NCBI GenBank assembly: GCA_029961005.1
Contig: JASBVW010000111.1
Span: 1-5,744, forward strand
Direction of reading: 5' to 3'
Origin: Bacillota bacterium
Lineage (GTDB): Bacteria > Bacillota > UBA5301 > JASBVW01
DNA: 5,744 bases
In this document: one piece after another, positions 4,846 through 5,744 of the stretch
Numbering within the stretch: position 1 is the first letter of the stretch
Layout of the letters: every line of letters starts with the position of its first letter
Notes under the pieces: model-generated
What the model saw: the letters and a program-made list of their open reading frames with translations, nothing else
Databases searched by the model: none
What the model was told of the DNA's origin: nothing
Translations under genes and position numbers: made by a program

Positions 4846-5744
4846 GTGGCCAAATTCAGGCCGATAGGCTCTGCGGAACAGCTCCCGCCGGAGGCGGTGA
4901 TAGAAGCGGTCAAGGAGGAACTGCGCTTTTGGGTGGGCATCATGGACGACCACGCCAAGTTCATGCGCAACGGCTTTGACCCCACGGAGGAAGAGCTCTT
5001 CCGGCGAGCGGACGAGCTGGCCAGGGAACTCGACGAAGTGAAGCGCAGGGTGGACGCCTTCTCCGAGACCACGCCACGCCGGGAGGTGGCGGAGGTGGAG
5101 GAGCGGGCGGTCGGGGCCGTGCGGCGCCTGCGCGGGTTCAAGCTCGAGGTCATCCGCGGCATCCGGGAGTGTCGCATCCTGACCGAACTGCCGGCTGAGC
5201 TCATCGACCACCTCCGCCGGGAGGCGGATTATTTCCTGGGAGTGGTGGACTTTCTCCACCGCCGCCCCCTGCCGCGCCGGGACGAGTTGGGGCTTCCGGA
5301 CTCCGACCGTCCGGTCCATGTACTGCCCGTCCAGCTCATCCCCTTCTTCCGGCGGCAGGCTTTTGCGATCGGGGTTGACCTGAGCCTCTTCTGGCTGAAG
5401 GTCCATGCCGAGCACGCCGGCGTCCTGGTTCTCTTTTACCGGCCGGTGGTCCAGGCGGACCTGATCCGGCGCACCTCGAACTTCCAACAGGAGCTGGACC
5501 TGCTCTACCGCCGGGCCCTGGAGGTGGATGAGCGCCGCTCCGGTCTGCGGGAGCTGCTGCGGGAGGTGCGCCCGGCGATGGAGCAGTGGCGCGACTTCTT
5601 GGCGCAGCTCTTCGAGGAGATCCGGCGCTGCCGGGTGCCCACCGGCCAGGTCAACTTCCCGGCCCGGCTGGCGGACCACATGCGGCGGGAGGCCGACTAC
5701 TACTTGGCGATCATCAGCGTTCTCCGGGAGTCCGAGTGGGAGTG
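4846..5744 (+). CDS. DUF2935 family protein, two similar helical metal-binding-type halves (runs to window end)
   Basis: The open frame from GTG 4846 gives 299 residues up to the window edge; the last two bases are TG, so a TGA stop may be one base away. Two halves share a pattern. Half one has ELRFWVGIMDDHAKF (Trp29, His36) and later DHLRREADYFL (His122, Glu126). Half two has LSLFWLKVHAEHA (Trp183, His190) and DHMRREADYYL (His278, Glu282). FW-x6-H plus DHxRREAxYxL is the mark of DUF2935, a helical, ferritin-like-bundle family common in Bacillota and presumed to bind metal; its physiological role is not established. The protein is strongly helical and charged (Glu/Arg-rich), with no signal peptide and no membrane segment, so it is cytoplasmic. 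Length fits the usual two-domain form. A long reverse-strand frame opposite it (5679-4729) is a shadow. No functional link to the divergent nucleotidyltransferase is evident. Confidence 0.9.
   Translation, partial: MAKFRPIGSAEQLPPEAVIEAVKEELRFWVGIMDDHAKFMRNGFDPTEEELFRRADELARELDEVKRRVDAFSETTPRREVAEVEERAVGAVRRLRGFKLEVIRGIRECRILTELPAELIDHLRREADYFLGVVDFLHRRPLPRRDELGLPDSDRPVHVLPVQLIPFFRRQAFAIGVDLSLFWLKVHAEHAGVLVLFYRPVVQADLIRRTSNFQQELDLLYRRALEVDERRSGLRELLREVRPAMEQWRDFLAQLFEEIRRCRVPTGQVNFPARLADHMRREADYYLAIISVLRESEWE

Noticed and set aside
4796..4867. 23-codon upstream ORF overlapping the DUF2935 start
   Set aside because: No ribosome binding site at a usable distance; the nearest GGAGG is about 18 bases upstream.
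4729..5679. Minus-strand frame of 316 codons opposite the DUF2935 gene
   Set aside because: The plus-strand frame has the DUF2935 motifs twice and a good binding site; the reverse frame has none.

Overview
The window is a G+C-rich bacterial chromosomal segment. Strong AGGAGG-type ribosome binding sites, frequent GTG starts, an Rrf2 regulator and a DUF2935 protein suggest a thermophilic or anaerobic-type member of the Bacillota (Clostridia/Moorella-like). That placement is an inference from style and gene content, not from any marker gene. No tRNA, rRNA, CRISPR array, insertion sequence or phage gene was seen, and no stretch longer than about 210 bases lacks a gene.

Layout. (1) Positions 1-570, minus strand: the first ~190 codons of sfsA, cut off at its C-terminal end by the window edge. 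(2) Positions 571-724: a spacer with a perfect 14-bp hairpin and a 14-nt palindrome. (3) Positions 725-3738, minus strand: a likely operon transcribed from right to left. It begins with an Rrf2-family regulator carrying three cysteines and a histidine in IscR-like positions. Next comes a cytochrome bd-like (CydA-like) membrane subunit with a C-terminal c-type cytochrome domain, and then, one base later, a second multi-helix membrane subunit. (4) Positions 3739-3893: a divergent control region with an A+T-rich inverted repeat. (5) Positions 3894-4202, plus strand: an unrecognised 102-residue protein. (6) Positions 4221-4636, minus strand: a minimal nucleotidyltransferase (MNT) gene overlapping by ATGA with a previously easy-to-miss 47-residue ORF. 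(7) Positions 4846 to the window end, plus strand: a DUF2935 protein with two similar metal-ligand-rich halves.

The centre of interest is the oxidase-like pair. The first subunit keeps the bd-superfamily N-terminal core (one histidine and two helix-borne acidic residues) but has Arg where quinol-type CydA has the heme b558 histidine. It lacks a Q-loop and ends in a CXXCH cytochrome c domain. The second subunit is not recognisable as ordinary CydB; it looks like a degenerate CydA paralog. Together they fit a non-quinol branch of the cytochrome bd superfamily in which electrons enter through heme c. The upstream Rrf2 regulator may sense O2, NO or Fe-S status and control the pair. A 10-base sequence is shared by the leaders of the regulator and of the oxidase.

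The second item of interest is the MNT/47-residue pair. It has the architecture of a toxin-antitoxin-like module, but the usual HEPN partner is replaced by a tiny unknown protein.
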